Shown: positions 33,475-45,252 of the stretch, piece after piece
Layout: each line of letters begins with the position of its first letter
How positions within the stretch are numbered: the stretch's first letter is position 1
NCBI RefSeq assembly: GCF_032884065.1
Contig: NC_088881.1
Coordinates: 10,575,147-10,639,146 of the forward strand
Direction: 5' to 3'
Source of the DNA: Artemia franciscana
Lineage: Eukaryota > Arthropoda > Branchiopoda > Anostraca > Artemiidae
Length of the DNA stretch: 64,000 nt
The notes under the pieces: model-generated
Database searches by the model: none
Told to the model about the DNA's origin: nothing
The model's input: only the letters and a program-made list of their open reading frames with translations
Made by a program: the position numbers and the translations under genes

Positions 33475-34400
33475 CAGTTTATGATGCCATTTTCAGATGA
33501 AATTCCTGTCATTAGTGAAGTTCCACAGGGCACAATCCTGGGGCCCACATTTTTCAGCAACCATACATCTTACCTAAAAAAAAAAAAACACTAACATTAT
33601 ATGCTGAATATTGCAAGCTCCTAGGATGTGCCCAAATTAGCCCTGATCACTAAACAATGCAAGATGATTTATATGAACTATCTAGATGGTGTTCTGAGTG
33701 GGGTTTGCAGTTCAACACACCAAAATATACTTGAGATATACCAAAAAATACTTGAGGCTGTAAGTGAGGAGAATGACCACTGGGTTATTATCATTGACAA
33801 ATTTGAGTTCCAAGGCCACACAAGAGCTCAAGTTGCTAGAGCAAACCAAGCCCTAGGGGTCATAAAACATATGTTTACTACCAGGAAGTCATGTGTGGTC
33901 AAGAAGCTGTACAAAGCTATTGTACAATCCCAACTGGAACTTGAAATGACCCTGGCATCTCTCCAGTATAAAATGGACATTAAAACACTCAAGAATGTCT
34001 AAAGAAAAGCAACCAAGCTCTTACCAGCTTTGGGAGAAGTCATATGAGGAACACCTTATGTCCCTAAAGCTCTCTACCCTAGTCTATCAAAGAAAGAGAG
34101 AAGACACAATTGATAATTGCAAACTTCTTGAAAACGACCTCTCAAGCCAAGTTTTCTCCTCATCCCTTTCAGGTACAACAAGAGGTCACACCAAACAGCT
34201 ACAAGACTCACATTGCCATCAACATGAGCACCAGCACTTCTTCTCTGTACACAATATTTCTCACTTGGAACGACCTCTCCAAAGCTACCAACCAGTCACA
34301 AACCATAGATCTGTTCAAGAAAGGAGTTGATTGTGACCAGGCTAATGCAGAGTGCAGGCTAACCTGGGATGTCAAGCCATAGTCATGTCACACCACCAGA
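33475..34400 (+). pseudogene. CR1-like RT C-terminal fragment
   Basis: It starts within RT motif B (ISEVPQGTILGPTFF near 33510). The frame 33628-34002 gives HTRAQVARANQALGVIKHMF and KKLYKAIVQSQLELEM, the typical CR1 thumb segment (family pattern V-kAN--LG-Ik--F). It continues in the next frame from 33995 with KQPSSYQLWEKSYEEHLMSL. Motif C is lost and the frames are broken. It starts directly after the tail of the preceding retroelement. Confidence 0.75.
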
Positions 34401-34439
34401 AAGATGCTCTGTAGGAGACTCATCACCACCTCATCTTGC

Positions 34440-34590
34440 TAGGCATGCAACTTACGGTAATTTGTGGTAATGTATATATCTGGTATACTATACAGGGATA
34501 AGACACTCACTATAGCTCTTTTATTAACAGAATCAAATGCTTGCTAATAATTTATAAAACTGAGGACTATAGGTTATTGAAATGAAACTT
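34440..34590 (-). pseudogene. RT motif-A fragment of APE-type element
   Basis: Read leftwards, the sequence gives PIVLSFINY-QAFDSVNKRA and VSVLSLYSIPDIY, i.e. RT motif A of the same clade as 48090-49770 (there FIDYE-AFDSGDRRAIAK). The first Asp of the block is changed to Asn. The fragment stops where the fold-back element at 34560 begins. Confidence 0.7.
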
Positions 34591-34604
34591 TGAGGGATGG
34601 GCCT

Positions 34605-34750
34605 TGAACAATTCTTCTATTTAATGTTTAATTGGAAACCCAAGCACCTATAAAATAAAGCAATAAGTAAAAGCAAGAAATAAATAAGCACTATGCAATA
34701 ACCACAGGCAGCAAGCAGGGGTGGGTATTTAGCTGGGTCCCAACATTGCA
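34605..34750 (-). repeat. Gypsy 3' LTR
   Basis: The 146-bp LTR has TG...CA ends. No long purine tract is visible just inside it, which is unusual. Confidence 0.92.
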
Positions 34751-35235
34751 TCGTAGGCGCGGAACTTCTGAGGGGCCTTGCGATCGCGCGCAGATCTGCG
34801 AGGAGATTCAGCAGGGCGTTCTGTTCCAAGTGTTTGGGGCACATGGCGGACACTCGGCAGTTCGGATTCAGTGGCTGGTGGGCTGGTAGCTTTGGAGAGC
34901 TTTTTACCAACGCCAGGGTTTGCAGATCTCGAAGCTGGTGAGCTTTGTACATTCCCCTGAGGAGGGAGAGTTGTAGGTGACATCGATCCCGCTGGCTCGC
35001 GACTATTGGGCAGATCCATCCTTTGGTGGTTTCCCGAAACACGCTCAGAGCGTGGGACAGTATCTTTCGCATTTCTACGGTATATGTCCCCAGCTTCTGT
35101 TTTGACGTGGTATGATCTGGGGGCATCAGCTGCTGACAGGACTCTTCCTGGTTCCCATTCTTTTCCTGGAAACACCTTGATCCAGACAGGTTGCCGAGGT
35201 TGTAGGCTGCAAATATCTTCTGTTCCATGATCGAA

Positions 35236-35763
35236 TTACTTTTTTTGCAGGTTTTGATGGTAGTATCTAGCTTCCTTAAACTGTACTGATGGGAGAAGTT
35301 TTGGTTTGTACAGCTTGGGATGAGCTGGCAGCATGGACAAAAACTGTCTGCTCATAAGTAGTTGAACAGGGGATGCCAGATTATCAACTGGTGTGTTCTG
35401 ATATTCAAGGAATGCAAGGTATGGCTCAGTTCCACTCTGGTAGGATTTTTCAATAATCCATTTCGCTGTTTGCACAGTTTTTTCTGCTAAAACGTTAGAT
35501 TGCGGATGGTGGGGGCTGGAAGTGATGTGTTTGATTCCCCACTCTTTTGCAAATGCACTGAACTCGGCTGAAGAAAACTGTGGGCCATTGTTGGTCATTA
35601 ACATTCTGGGAATGCTGAAACGTGCGAAATGTGGCTTGATCTTTTGGATGACTGCTTTGGAGGTCATGCTGGTGAGTTTGTCCACTTCAAAATAGTGGCT
35701 ATAGTAATCGACTATGATCAGACGTTCCTCCCCCCTGAACAAGAAAATGTCAGCTCTGATCAT
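35236..35763 (-). pseudogene. Gypsy integrase core
   Basis: 175 codons carry LIIVDYYSHYFEVDKL (first catalytic Asp kept), MLMTNNGPQFSSAEFSAF (second catalytic Asp replaced by Asn, codon at 35590-35592) and HHPQSNVLAEKTVQTAKWII (catalytic Glu kept). The C-terminal tail continues in the next frame (34617-35228), rich in Ser/Pro and basic residues, and runs into the 3' LTR. The DDE triad is incomplete. Confidence 0.88.
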
Positions 35764-35775
35764 TCCCAGGGGTAT

Positions 35776-36159
35776 TCAGGTAGCTCCATGTTGATCAGAG
35801 GGTGCTTCCGAGGTTGCATTTGTAAGCAGCCACAAGTGATACATTGGCTGATCATTTCTGTGATGTTTTCTGTTGATACCAGGCCAGTAGACGATTGATC
35901 TGGCCCATTGTTTCGTTTTCTCCATTCCCATGTATGAGTGGTGTAGTTGTTGCAGGATCTCTCTGCGCATTGTCGCCGGGATGACGATTTTGTCTCCTTT
36001 CAGAACAATACCATTGGCTATTGATAGCTCATGACGGGTTTTCCTGTATTTCTGAATTTTCTCAGAACAGCTGGACCTGGTTTCTGGCCATCCAGTGATG
36101 ATGGTGCTGGTTAGAGAGGATAGTTTGGGGTCAGATTCGGTTGATGATTTAATGCACAA
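35776..36159 (-). pseudogene. Gypsy integrase zinc-binding N-terminus
   Basis: The frame contains MRREILQQLHHSYMGMEKTK and ARSIVYWPGINRK, the HH half of the integrase HHCC domain. The CC half decays near 35860. Confidence 0.8.
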
Positions 36160-36162
36160 CAG

Positions 36163-37317
36163 TCAACTGTCACTCATTGGTACATTCTTGAATAGGGTGT
36201 GAACAAAGACTTCTGTCTCTTGTTCAAATTCTGCATCCGTCTCAGGGAGTGGGAGGCGTGAAAGAGCATCGGCCACAGGGATGCTTGTTCCAGGCATGTG
36301 TTCAACTGACAATTTGTACAGCTGGATCTGTAGTACAGTTGTACAGATAGGATGAATTCGAGTGGTTTGTGATCGGAGAGAACCTTGACTGGCAGGTCCA
36401 TACACACATTGGTGGAAATGCTTGCATGCAAAGGCAATGGCCAGTGCTACTTTTTCAATCTGTGAGTATTTTTGCTCGGCTGATGAAAGCAATCTTGATG
36501 CAAAGGCACAGATTCCACCATCGCATGTTAATGTAGCTCCAAGGCCATGCTGCAACGCATCCACTTTCAGTACGACATCCTCAGAAGTTGGGTTGAAGTA
36601 TTTTAGATTTTTGCAAATGCTGTTCTTGACATTGGCGAATGCTTTGTCGTGCTCTGAGGTCCACTGGAAACTGCTGTCAGTTCTGTGCTCTTTTAAAAGA
36701 GTCCTGAGTGGGTGGTTCAATGTTGAGAGATTTGGGATATATTTGCCAAGGTAGTTGACCATACCCAGCAGCAATTGTAACTCTTCAGGTCCCTTAGGCT
36801 TGGGCATTTGGCGACTGGCAAGAATTTTATTTTGGTCTGGTTTGATACCTTCCGAGGTCAATATGTGCCCAAAGTATGGAATTTCTGTCTTGCCAAAGAT
36901 GCATTTTTCTCTGTTGAAACGAACACCTTTTTCATGCGCGACTTGTAAAGTTTTCTCCAGGTTGCTGTTGTGCTCCTTGTCTGTTGCTCCATGGACAACA
37001 ATGTTGTCAATAAGGAGGCCCAGACCTGCCATCTTGATAAGCTCAGCAAATATTTCTTCCATCTTTCTTTGGAAGTCGTCCTGGGCGCAATTCAGACCAA
37101 AGGGATATCGCCAGAAGCGAAACCTTCCAAATGCTGTGTTAAAGGCAGTTAGATTAGCTGACTCATTGTCGAGTTCCAAGCTCCAATAGCCATGGCGTAC
37201 ATCAAGCTTAGAGAATTTCTTGGAATTGGCGCATTTTATGGCAACATCGTCAAATGTTGGTATTGGGTGGTGTGGTCTCTTGATGCATTTGTTCAGGTTT
37301 CTAGGGTCCAGGCACAA
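36163..37317 (-). pseudogene. Gypsy reverse transcriptase and RNase H
   Basis: 384 codons are open, preceded in frame by VEKPD and a TGA. RT blocks: LDPRNLNKCIKRPHHPIPT, FSKLDVRHGYWSLELD (motif A, Asp kept), FWRYPFGLNCAQDDFQRKM (motif B) and GLLIDNIVV (motif C, where the second Asp is Asn, codon at 37003-37005). Then the connection GHILTSEGIKPDQNKI and FLGMVNYLGKY-like block, and RNase H (LKVDALQHGLGATL, FASRLLSSAEQKYSQIEKVALAI). It should convert element RNA to DNA; the motif-C change should abolish that. Confidence 0.9.
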
Positions 37318-37523
37318 ACGGAGACTTCAGTCGGGCTTCTCAACAATGACTATTGAATTAACCCATTCCGTTGGTTTCAATACTTTCTCGATAACGCCAA
37401 GGGTTTCAAGACAGCTAAGCTCTGCTTTGAATCAATCCTGCATGGATATAGGGATCCTTTTTGGTGGCTGTACTGTAGGCTGACAATTCTCCTTCAAGTA
37501 AATGTGGCATTTACCTTCTAGAA

Positions 37524-37817
37524 TCAATCCTGCATGGATATAGGGATCCTTTTTGGTGGCTGTACTGTAGGCTGACAATTCTCCTTCAAGTAAATGTGGC
37601 ATTTACCTTCTAGTTTTCCAATCCCTTGGAAGACATCCTTGTACTCAGAAAGGATTCTGTTGACAGTTTCATCTGGCTTCTTGGTAACCTCATTCAAGAA
37701 TTTGATCAGGCCTAGTGAGACGCTTGAGTTCTTGCACAAGAGAGGTTGTTTAGCGGTACTGACGATGTAGAATTTGTGGACCTCTGGATCTTGGTTGTCT
37801 TTTCTTTGGAGTTTCAC
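37524..37817 (-). pseudogene. Gypsy protease-RT linker region
   Basis: This 97-codon frame with HKFYIVSTAKQPLL, ILSEYKDVFQGIGKL and PPKRIPISMQD corresponds to the usual region between protease and RT fingers. It ends at a TGA inside a 92-bp direct tandem duplication: the sequence from 37431 repeats from 37523. The duplication length is not a multiple of three, so it breaks the frame. Confidence 0.8.
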
Positions 37818-37869
37818 GTTGCAGGTTCCTAGTACTTTGAGTTTTCCATCACAGTAGGAAGTAAGTATA

Positions 37870-38781
37870 TCAGGTGTTAAGCATAGATGGCTGTGGGTTT
37901 AGCATGCTATAGATTTGTGACCATAGCATGTTGACTTCAGTGCCAGTGTTGATTTTGAAGTTCACACGAGTGTTTTGTTCAACTAGTCTGATGGTAGCAA
38001 TTATGCTGCTCTCAGCAGCACTGTCTATGGAGTCTATGAAAAATTCTGAGGTTGCTGCACAGTCTTCAACAACCATCAGGTGATCATGCTGGATATTATG
38101 GACTGATTTGCTCCTACATGCATGGGCAAAGTGGTTTAATCTACCACATTTCGAACATTTTTTTCCTTTTGCAGGGCATCTGTGTTCATTACTGTATGGG
38201 CCACCACAGAAATAGCAATCTTTATTTTCTCTGCTATCAGTTACTCTCCTACCAACTACATCAACTTCCTGTTTGATAGTCTGCTTTGCTTCATCATGCA
38301 TGGTTTGTAGTTGTGCTTGGGTTTCCTGGAATGTTCTGCATATCAGGACAGCTCTGTTGAAAGTTAGGCTCCCACCTTCAGCAAGAAGTCTTTCTCTGAG
38401 CCTATCATTCTTCAGCCCAAAAATGAGTTGATCTCTCACCATCTCATCTTGCTGGCTGTGGCTGCAATTCTGTGCAACTAGCTTGAGATCAGTAATGTAC
38501 TGTTCAATGGTTTCAAACTCTTTCTGGTTCTGCTTGTGGAACTTGAAGCGTTCAAAGATGGGATTGGAAGAGGGCTCAACATGGTTTTTGAACAGTCTTA
38601 TGTACTCAGCTGGATTGTTTTCACTGGCATCCAGAACGACAAAGGTACTAAAAATGTCTCTGCCCTTCTCTCCTACCCATATGAGGAGGTAGGAGCACTT
38701 CACTGCATTAGATTTTCCATTCAAGGGGCCACTGAACATTAACTCCACATGCTTGGACAACCTTGTCCAGGCATCTTTCAA
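37870..38781 (-). pseudogene. Gypsy Gag with zinc knuckles and start of protease
   Basis: The frame is open for 303 codons. A retrotransposon Gag domain (residues about 20-170; FERFKFHKQNQKEFETIEQY) is followed by two Cys/His clusters, CYFCGGPYSNEHRC and CSKCGRLNHFAHAC, which bind RNA. Near residue 280 the protease active-site block reads FKINTGTEVNML, where the catalytic D of D-T-G is N (codon AAC, 37948-37950). Gag and protease share one frame. It is probably no longer functional for maturation. Confidence 0.85.
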
Positions 38782-38830
38782 GTTAGGCTGGTTCCAGTCA
38801 ATGAATGGAGAGGGTGTAGATGGGTCTATT

Positions 38831-38842
38831 GTTCTGACACCA
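38831..38842 (-). other. Primer-binding site, probably tRNA-Leu
   Basis: Immediately inside the 5' LTR, the minus strand reads TGGTGTCAGAAC. TGGTGTCAG complements the 3' end of a common leucine tRNA (CTGACACCA). The next bases diverge, so the match is short. Confidence 0.6.
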
Positions 38843-38987
38843 TGAACAATTCTTCTATTTAATGTTTAATTGGAAACCCAAGCACCTATAAAATAAAGCA
38901 ATAAGCAAAAGCAAGCAATAAATAAGCACTATGCAATAACCAGAGAAAGCAAGCAGGGTGGGTATTTAGCTGGGTCCCAACATTGCA
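38843..38987 (-). repeat. Gypsy 5' LTR
   Basis: This 145-bp LTR differs from the partner at about five substitutions and one G-run indel. Confidence 0.92.
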
Positions 38988-38989
38988 GG

Positions 38990-40895
38990 CCTACAGACTA
39001 AATAATGTCCTAAGAAGGTATTTTGAAGTAACTACCTCTGTGCTCTCTGTCTCTAAGGAGGGCCCTCACCTCTGATGACCTTTAAAAACTTTTTGTTATA
39101 AAAGTGGGACCTTGCAAACCTTGCAAAATAGTGCTTCTGCTGAAATGAAGCACAACAAAACTGTTTTCAGCTTCACAGCTTTGCTCAATTCTAATTTATG
39201 AAGTTTCAAAGATCCACAAATTCATTTCCTAAATTTTGAAAAAAAAAACCATCAATACAGCTTAAAATTCTACTCAAATAATAGGGATTATACTTTTAGA
39301 ACTAAAACCAGAGAAAAAAGGGTATAATTCAAGTTAATTGACTTCTTGCTATCACAAAAAGGGTTTAGGTTAGGAAAATGAAACTTTCAGGGATGATTCT
39401 ACAGACTAAAGTATGTCCTGGGAAGGTATTTTGAAGCAACTACCTCCACTCCATCTCCCTCTAGAGGGCCCTGACCTTTGATGACCTTTAAAAATATGTG
39501 TTATAAAAGTGAAACCTTGAAAAATAGATCTTCTGCTTAATTGAAGCACAACAAAATTGTTTTCAGCTTCATAATTTTGCTCAATTCCATTTTATAAGAT
39601 TTTAAAGATATGCAAAGACATTTCCTAAATTTTGAAGAAAAAAAAACATTGATATGGCTCAAAATTCTACTCAAATAACAGGAATTGCATTTTCAGAACT
39701 AAAGGCAGAGAAAAAGCAACTAGTAACTGAAAATTAAGGTAAAATGTTGTTTTGTCAAAATTTCAATAGGTATAGACCTGTCATGTAGGCATATTTCAGG
39801 GCCCTCTAGAGGGAGAAGGAGTGGAAGTAGGTACTTTAAATGGTAAATTTATAGCAAACAGTATTACTGGATTTTGTATAAAGTGAATATACCACTCAAT
39901 GCCTTTTTTTATGTTCTTTACAAATATAATAATTGCTTCTACTGGAGATTCAGATTTAAGCACTTTTTGACCTCTTAAAAATGACCTAAATATGGGGTAT
40001 AAAAAAGGTTAAGAAAGTTGGTCTCAAACCTTAACTACCTTATAACATTGATCTCAATCTTACTGTTTTATTATAAATCAATTTTTTAATGGTATATAAT
40101 CCACAAGCACTGATTTTCCAATATTAATTTGGATAAATTAATTTTTCTAATGTTATGATGTTTTCTTCTTCCTTGACATCAAATCTTAAATAAAAGCATG
40201 CATTTTTGGTTGAAAATATGAAAGCCAGTTATACTGTTTGCTATAAATTTAACTGTATTAAATACAGCAATGATTAGTTTATGTATTTAATATATGATAT
40301 GCTTTACCCCCACCCCCCTGATGTGCAAATATATAGCCCAAATTTGTTTCTATACTATTACATATTCACAATTTCAAATATCCAATTATTTTGTAAAAAA
40401 AACTACCAAAAACATATGCTTTAATTGAAATTTTGGCAACAAGGAAGAAAAAAACATCATAACATTGATAAAATTTATTTGTTGAATTTAGTTGTGGAAA
40501 ATCAGTGCTTGTGGATAATATATCATCAAAAAAATAGATTTATAATGAAACAATAAGTTTAAGTGCAATGTTATAAAGTTTGAGACTAATGTTTTAAGCC
40601 TTTTTTATAGCCTACCCCATATTTAGGTCATCTTTTAGAGGTCAAAAAGTGCTTAAATCTGGATTTCCAGTAGAAGTGATTATTATTTTTGTAGAGCATA
40701 AAAAAAGACATCAAGTGGTATATTCACTTTATAAAAAAGCCAGTAATACTGTTTGCTATAATTTTACCCTTTAAATTACCTTCCTGGGACATACTTTAGC
40801 CTGTAGACCCCTCCCTGAAAGTTTCATTTTCTTAAACTAAACCCTTTCCAAGATAGCAAGAAGTCAATTAACTAGAATTTTACTAAAAAGGAAAC
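38990..40895. repeat. Complex of fold-back repeats
   Basis: The segment 39320-39440 (TTAATTGACTTCTTGCTATC ... TATGTCCTGGGAAGGTATTT) returns inverted at about 40775-40890. The segment 39830-40250 returns inverted at about 40430-40770. A direct repeat with a 396-bp period (39125 and 39521) lies in the left arm. Together these form a 1.6-kb imperfect palindrome around about 40340, apparently two fold-back elements nested in one another. Related sequence appears at 45253-45628 and near 46400. Confidence 0.75.
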
Positions 40896-42180
40896 TGATA
40901 ACTGAAAATTAATGTAAAATGTTATTTTGTCAAAATTCCAATAGATATAGCCCAGATCTGTCAAGTAGTCAAATTTGTAATACTTAGAAATCAGAAGAGG
41001 GTTAACATGGAAGGCTTAGCAATAGGTTAGCCTACCTGGTACCTTCCTAGAGAAAGTTTAAGGCCATGGATTCATTTCTTAGTTTCATTTTCCTGACCCC
41101 TTTTTAAAATAGTAAAAAAACAGCTAAACTAGAAATTTATCAATCAAAAATCTAATAGGAGCCTAAAATAGCCTACTTATTTCAATCTGTTGACATGTTT
41201 CCTTTATAAGAGACCAACTAGCCTATTAAGCAAAATTTCAAGTAAAGAAAAAGCACTAAAGCAGACTGAAAATTCTAGTTCAACTGATTCATTGGTCTTA
41301 TTTACAAAAAAAAAGAGACTTAGGGCAGCCTTTGATTTCTGAAAAACCTGTTAGTTGTGTGCATAGCCTACAAACCTGGACAGGTTCTTCCATAACAAAT
41401 GAGCAAATAGGACAAATAAGATCTGAGTAAATTTCTCCAGAAAATCTTGCTGTATTGATTCCCATTTCAAAAGCTTCCTTATACTGATTTCTTTAAATAA
41501 AATTGTAAAAAGGTTTCAAAACTATTGTTGTTGTTGGTGTAATTGAATGGATCTTCCAAAATTTTTTCTCTGTTCCATTCGAAAGTATCGAATATACATC
41601 GAAATTCAGCGATTCTGGGGAATTTCGGCACAAAGTTGAATTCCAGTGATCTAGCGAAAGTTCTAGAGTTTGTGGTTCTTGTCCAGAAGCATTAGTTTTT
41701 ATCAAAGACAAGAAATTAATTGTATGAAATTATTAAGAAATAGGGAGATATTTTGCAAGAAATAAACTTGGCTTAGAGACTGGGCAGGTACAAGGAGGGG
41801 TAAAGCTAGGGTTTTGAGTTTCGAGAGAGATATAAAGAATAAGCCAGAATAATTTCTAAATGCCTTTGAATGGCTCACAGAACTAGTAGTACAATTTTAG
41901 CCCTTTTTCTAAATCCAAAGCAACTTTCCTTCCCTCTTGCAAGAATAAAAATCAATTCCATGGAGGATAATCAGCCGTGTTCGAAGTCAAACAATGGATG
42001 GATTTCAAATTGAAGACTTTGAAGACTTCAAAGGATGACTTCAAAGGATGAAGACTTCAAAGGATGGATTTCAAATTGTTTGTAACGAAGCAGAAAAAGC
42101 ATATCTGAATTACCTTTACTCTGTGCCTATCAACCTTAATTTGCCCTAGGATGACAAACCATCATCAACAGAGGGGAAAT
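40896..42180. other. Mostly unrecognised; one candidate minus frame
   Basis: A minus frame at 41493-41711 (72 codons, starts MSLIKTNASGQEPQTLELSL) looks protein-like but has no relative I know. Direct repeats of GACTTCAAAGGATG occur at 42017-42070. The remainder is decayed repeat. Confidence 0.3.
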
Positions 42181-42199
42181 AATCATTTTTATTTGTCGA

Positions 42200-42620
42200 C
42201 TGACGTCATGTTTGTCAACTGATGAAATTACAGACCGGGACACCAGGACACAGGGAATATAAATGACGACCGGGACACTCAAAGAGAAATTACAAACTGG
42301 GACACCGGGACACAAATCACGACCGGAACACAGGGAATATAAATGACGACCGGGACACAGGGACACAACTACAACGGCGACGCCGGGGGCACAGAGGGAA
42401 TATATAAATGACGACCGGGACACAGGGATTGTCCAAAGAGAAATTACAGACCGGGACACAAATGACGACCGGGACACTCAAAGAGATATTATAAACTGGA
42501 ACACCAGGACACAAATGACGACCGGGACACAGGGAATATAAATGACGACCGGGACACAGAGACACAACTACAACGGGGACGCCGGGGGCACAGGGGGATC
42601 TATAAATGACGTCGGGGACA
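42200..42620. repeat. GGGACAC minisatellite with ~200-bp higher-order unit
   Basis: AAATGACGACCGGGACAC recurs at least six times with short variable spacers. Two larger units of about 200 bp start at about 42265 and 42465, each ending in a GACGCCGGGGGCACAG block. It is GC-rich in an AT-rich setting and runs directly into the Helitron helicase remnant. Confidence 0.85.
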
Positions 42621-42976
<356 letters not shown>

Positions 42977-43860
42977 CTTTGTTACTTTTTTAGCCTGAAA
43001 ACGAGGCTTTTATTTACACAATTTTAGAAATATGACAAAAAAGTATAAAAAGGCAATAACCACATACAGGACAACCACATCTGCATTTAGGCTAAACTAA
43101 TGAATATTCTTTGATAGATAGACAAGCACTTAGATGAAGAATTACTGTCATATATAAAAAGAGGATGGAATGGTGAACCAATTGATGTGTCCATCAGATA
43201 AAATCATCGGATATTTGGTACATTATCCCATAAAATAAAGCTATAAAAATCCCAGTAAAAGAATTTTTTCTTTTTTCGGTTTTTCCGAGAACCAAATGGG
43301 TCTGAATTTTTCGGAGAAACGACTTCTAACCAGAAAAACTAGGAAAGTATAGTAAGGTTAAACATTTTCCATCCGTAAGTGTAGCATACACGAAGGCACC
43401 CAAAAACGCACTTCTCCTTCAATGAGCCATTGGGGGGCTTTATGAAGGTTTTTTGGCATATGAAAAGGCTTAATTTTCATTTACTTTACACTAAGTCTGG
43501 CTTTGAGAAAAATAAATTATAATTCCTCGGGTGATTCCAATGGTTATCTTTGAAGATTTTGATACTTCTTTCCGAACATTTTTGAAAGCCCTGAAAAGCT
43601 TCTAATATGATCAAATTTTCTGCTAAAAGGTAAATTCCTTAGAGACCACTACCTCAGATTCATTTTTTGTCCCTAGTAAGTATCTTTACACCATTTTCGA
43701 TGAGGATGGTAGGGAAAAACACAGTGACAGACAGTTTGGTCAGACCTATGAGTTCATTTTCTACTGTTTTGGCTTCACAAAAGCATTACCTAATGAAAGG
43801 GTGAAGTATGAAGCACTTATTATTGATTTATTTGGTTATTTTTTTTTACCAATTCAGTTC
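42977..43860. other. Unrecognised stretch
   Basis: No gene or element recognised. Confidence 0.4.
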
Positions 43861-43867
43861 GCAAGGA

Positions 43868-44110
43868 AGAAGTTGTCATAAAAAAATCTGAAACGGCTCA
43901 TTGAGTTGGAAATTGCAAGTTTTTAGTGTCCTTTTTACAAGTATTAAGTGGTTAAGGGGCAACCAAAGCCCTAGCTATGTTTTGTTGTTAGTCCTTTCCC
44001 CCTAAAGATGCCCGTTTAACTTTATAGATAGAATTTTTTTCTGCTTAGTTGAAAGGTCCAATAACAATGCTTCTTGGGATGGCATAGCCCCTGGGCAAGG
44101 AATTTTTTCG
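43868..44110. repeat. Single unit of the 28600-30015 repeat family
   Basis: It shares AGAAGTTGTC, TTGAGTTGGAAATTG, GTTAAGGGGCAACC and TTAGTTGAAAGGTCC in the same order as the array units. Confidence 0.65.
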
Positions 44111-44724
44111 TTGTTTACACATAAAATTTGCTATTTGGAGAGGGAATATTTACCTGCTTACTTAAATAGCTAATAGTAGCTAACTAGTAACTACGACCAT
44201 TCACACCTTCTTATGTATTTACGGAATAACTGTGAGTCACAAAGTCCAAATGATATAACGTATTTTTAACTGATTTTTTTTCTTGCTACGGTAAATGAGC
44301 AAAGAGGGCTGTTTCTTCGGAATCACTTTCATTACTTCCATCTTACAATTAAGTGAATTTAAAATTTCCTTACTACAGCCATTCGGGCCTTGTCACACCT
44401 ACTCTAGTAACTTATGACGTCTTAGTGCTGCTACTTCAAAAGTACAGTCTTTATTGACAGATTCTGACCCTAGATCCTGGAATACTGAATACAGATAGTA
44501 TGTAGACGGATCCATCATAATATGACTGGTATTCTTTCATCCGGGTCCCAGAATATGTCAACGAAGACTGGGCTGAAAGTAAACTGCAGTAAGGAGGTCA
44601 GAGAACGTTCTAAAAAGTAACAGGTTCGTCACGAATTTCACAGGGTTTTCGGCAATTTTTCAAAGGTTCTCAAAATTAGTGCCGACAGCATTACTTTAAG
44701 CAGCCTTTTCAAGTTTTAAAACAG

Positions 44725-44808
44725 GCATTGAAAATTATGGGATCTATTGTGAAGCTACGACAAAGAGCAGAAGCTACAGAAAACCTTTTGCAAATCTTGA
44801 AAAATGAG
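44725..44808 (+). CDS. Candidate internal exon (84 nt)
   Basis: TTTTAAAACAG is followed by 28 open codons (ALKIMGSIVKLRQRAEATEN...) and GAG|GTAACA. The phase is 0 at both ends and codon use looks real, suggesting a helical segment of a host protein. I do not recognise the family and found no neighbouring exon. The frame stays open past the donor, so it may be chance. Confidence 0.25.
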
Positions 44809-45252
44809 GTAACATATGTTGAAACAGAGTTTTTGGACAGAATGTCTGAGACATCACCAATTTGCTCACTCTTTATTATGAATTTAGGGTAGGCTTAGGC
44901 CTCTTTTTTTGTCAATCTCCTCTTGCAACAAAGACATTAACTAGAAAAGGAATAAGTTTAACATTTGATTCCCATTGAATTCCCTTTCCAAGTAGAATAA
45001 TCACACTCAATGTAATTATGTTGCCCCCCCCCCTTGATTAGATGTATCCTATGTAATCCTGGGCTCTATCCAAAAGTCTGCTTATTATAGCCAGTGGTAA
45101 AATGTAGAGTACTTATCCACTTCCAAAGACTAATTCAAAAAAAGTAGTGGCAAGTTTTGATATACAGATTAGCCAAAATAGACTAAGCCAACTTTTAGAA
45201 TTGGCAAATTACCCTCAATCCAAATAGAACATTCATTTCCATCACCATTTTT

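Larger units (their letters stand above)
34600..38992 (-). mobile_element. Complete Gypsy-type LTR retrotransposon, 5-bp TSD
   Basis: LTRs of about 146 bp at 34605-34750 and 38843-38987 begin TG and end CA. GGCCT at 34600-34604 and 38988-38992 is a 5-bp target duplication. The internal region reads leftwards as Gag with zinc knuckles, protease, RT, RNase H and integrase, the Ty3/Gypsy order. The LTRs differ at roughly six positions (about 96% identity). The whole is 4,383 bp. All three enzymes have a catalytic Asp changed to Asn, and there are stops and a 92-bp duplication, so it is dead. Confidence 0.95.
34560..39200. repeat. Fold-back MITE copy split by the Gypsy insertion
   Basis: The flank 34575-34604 (GAAATGAAACTTTGAGGGAT) continues after the Gypsy element at 38993 (ACAGACTAAATAATGTCCTA) exactly as in the uninterrupted copy at 39380-39430. 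The Gypsy element therefore landed in a pre-existing repeat of this family. Confidence 0.85.

Noticed and set aside
36422-37189. Plus-strand frames of 110-144 codons across the Gypsy pol region
   Set aside because: They are shadows antisense to the clear RT/RNase H frame.
42136-42565. Minus-strand Cys/Pro/Gly-rich frames resembling a repeated secreted peptide
   Set aside because: They arise from the GGGACAC minisatellite and shift frame between units.
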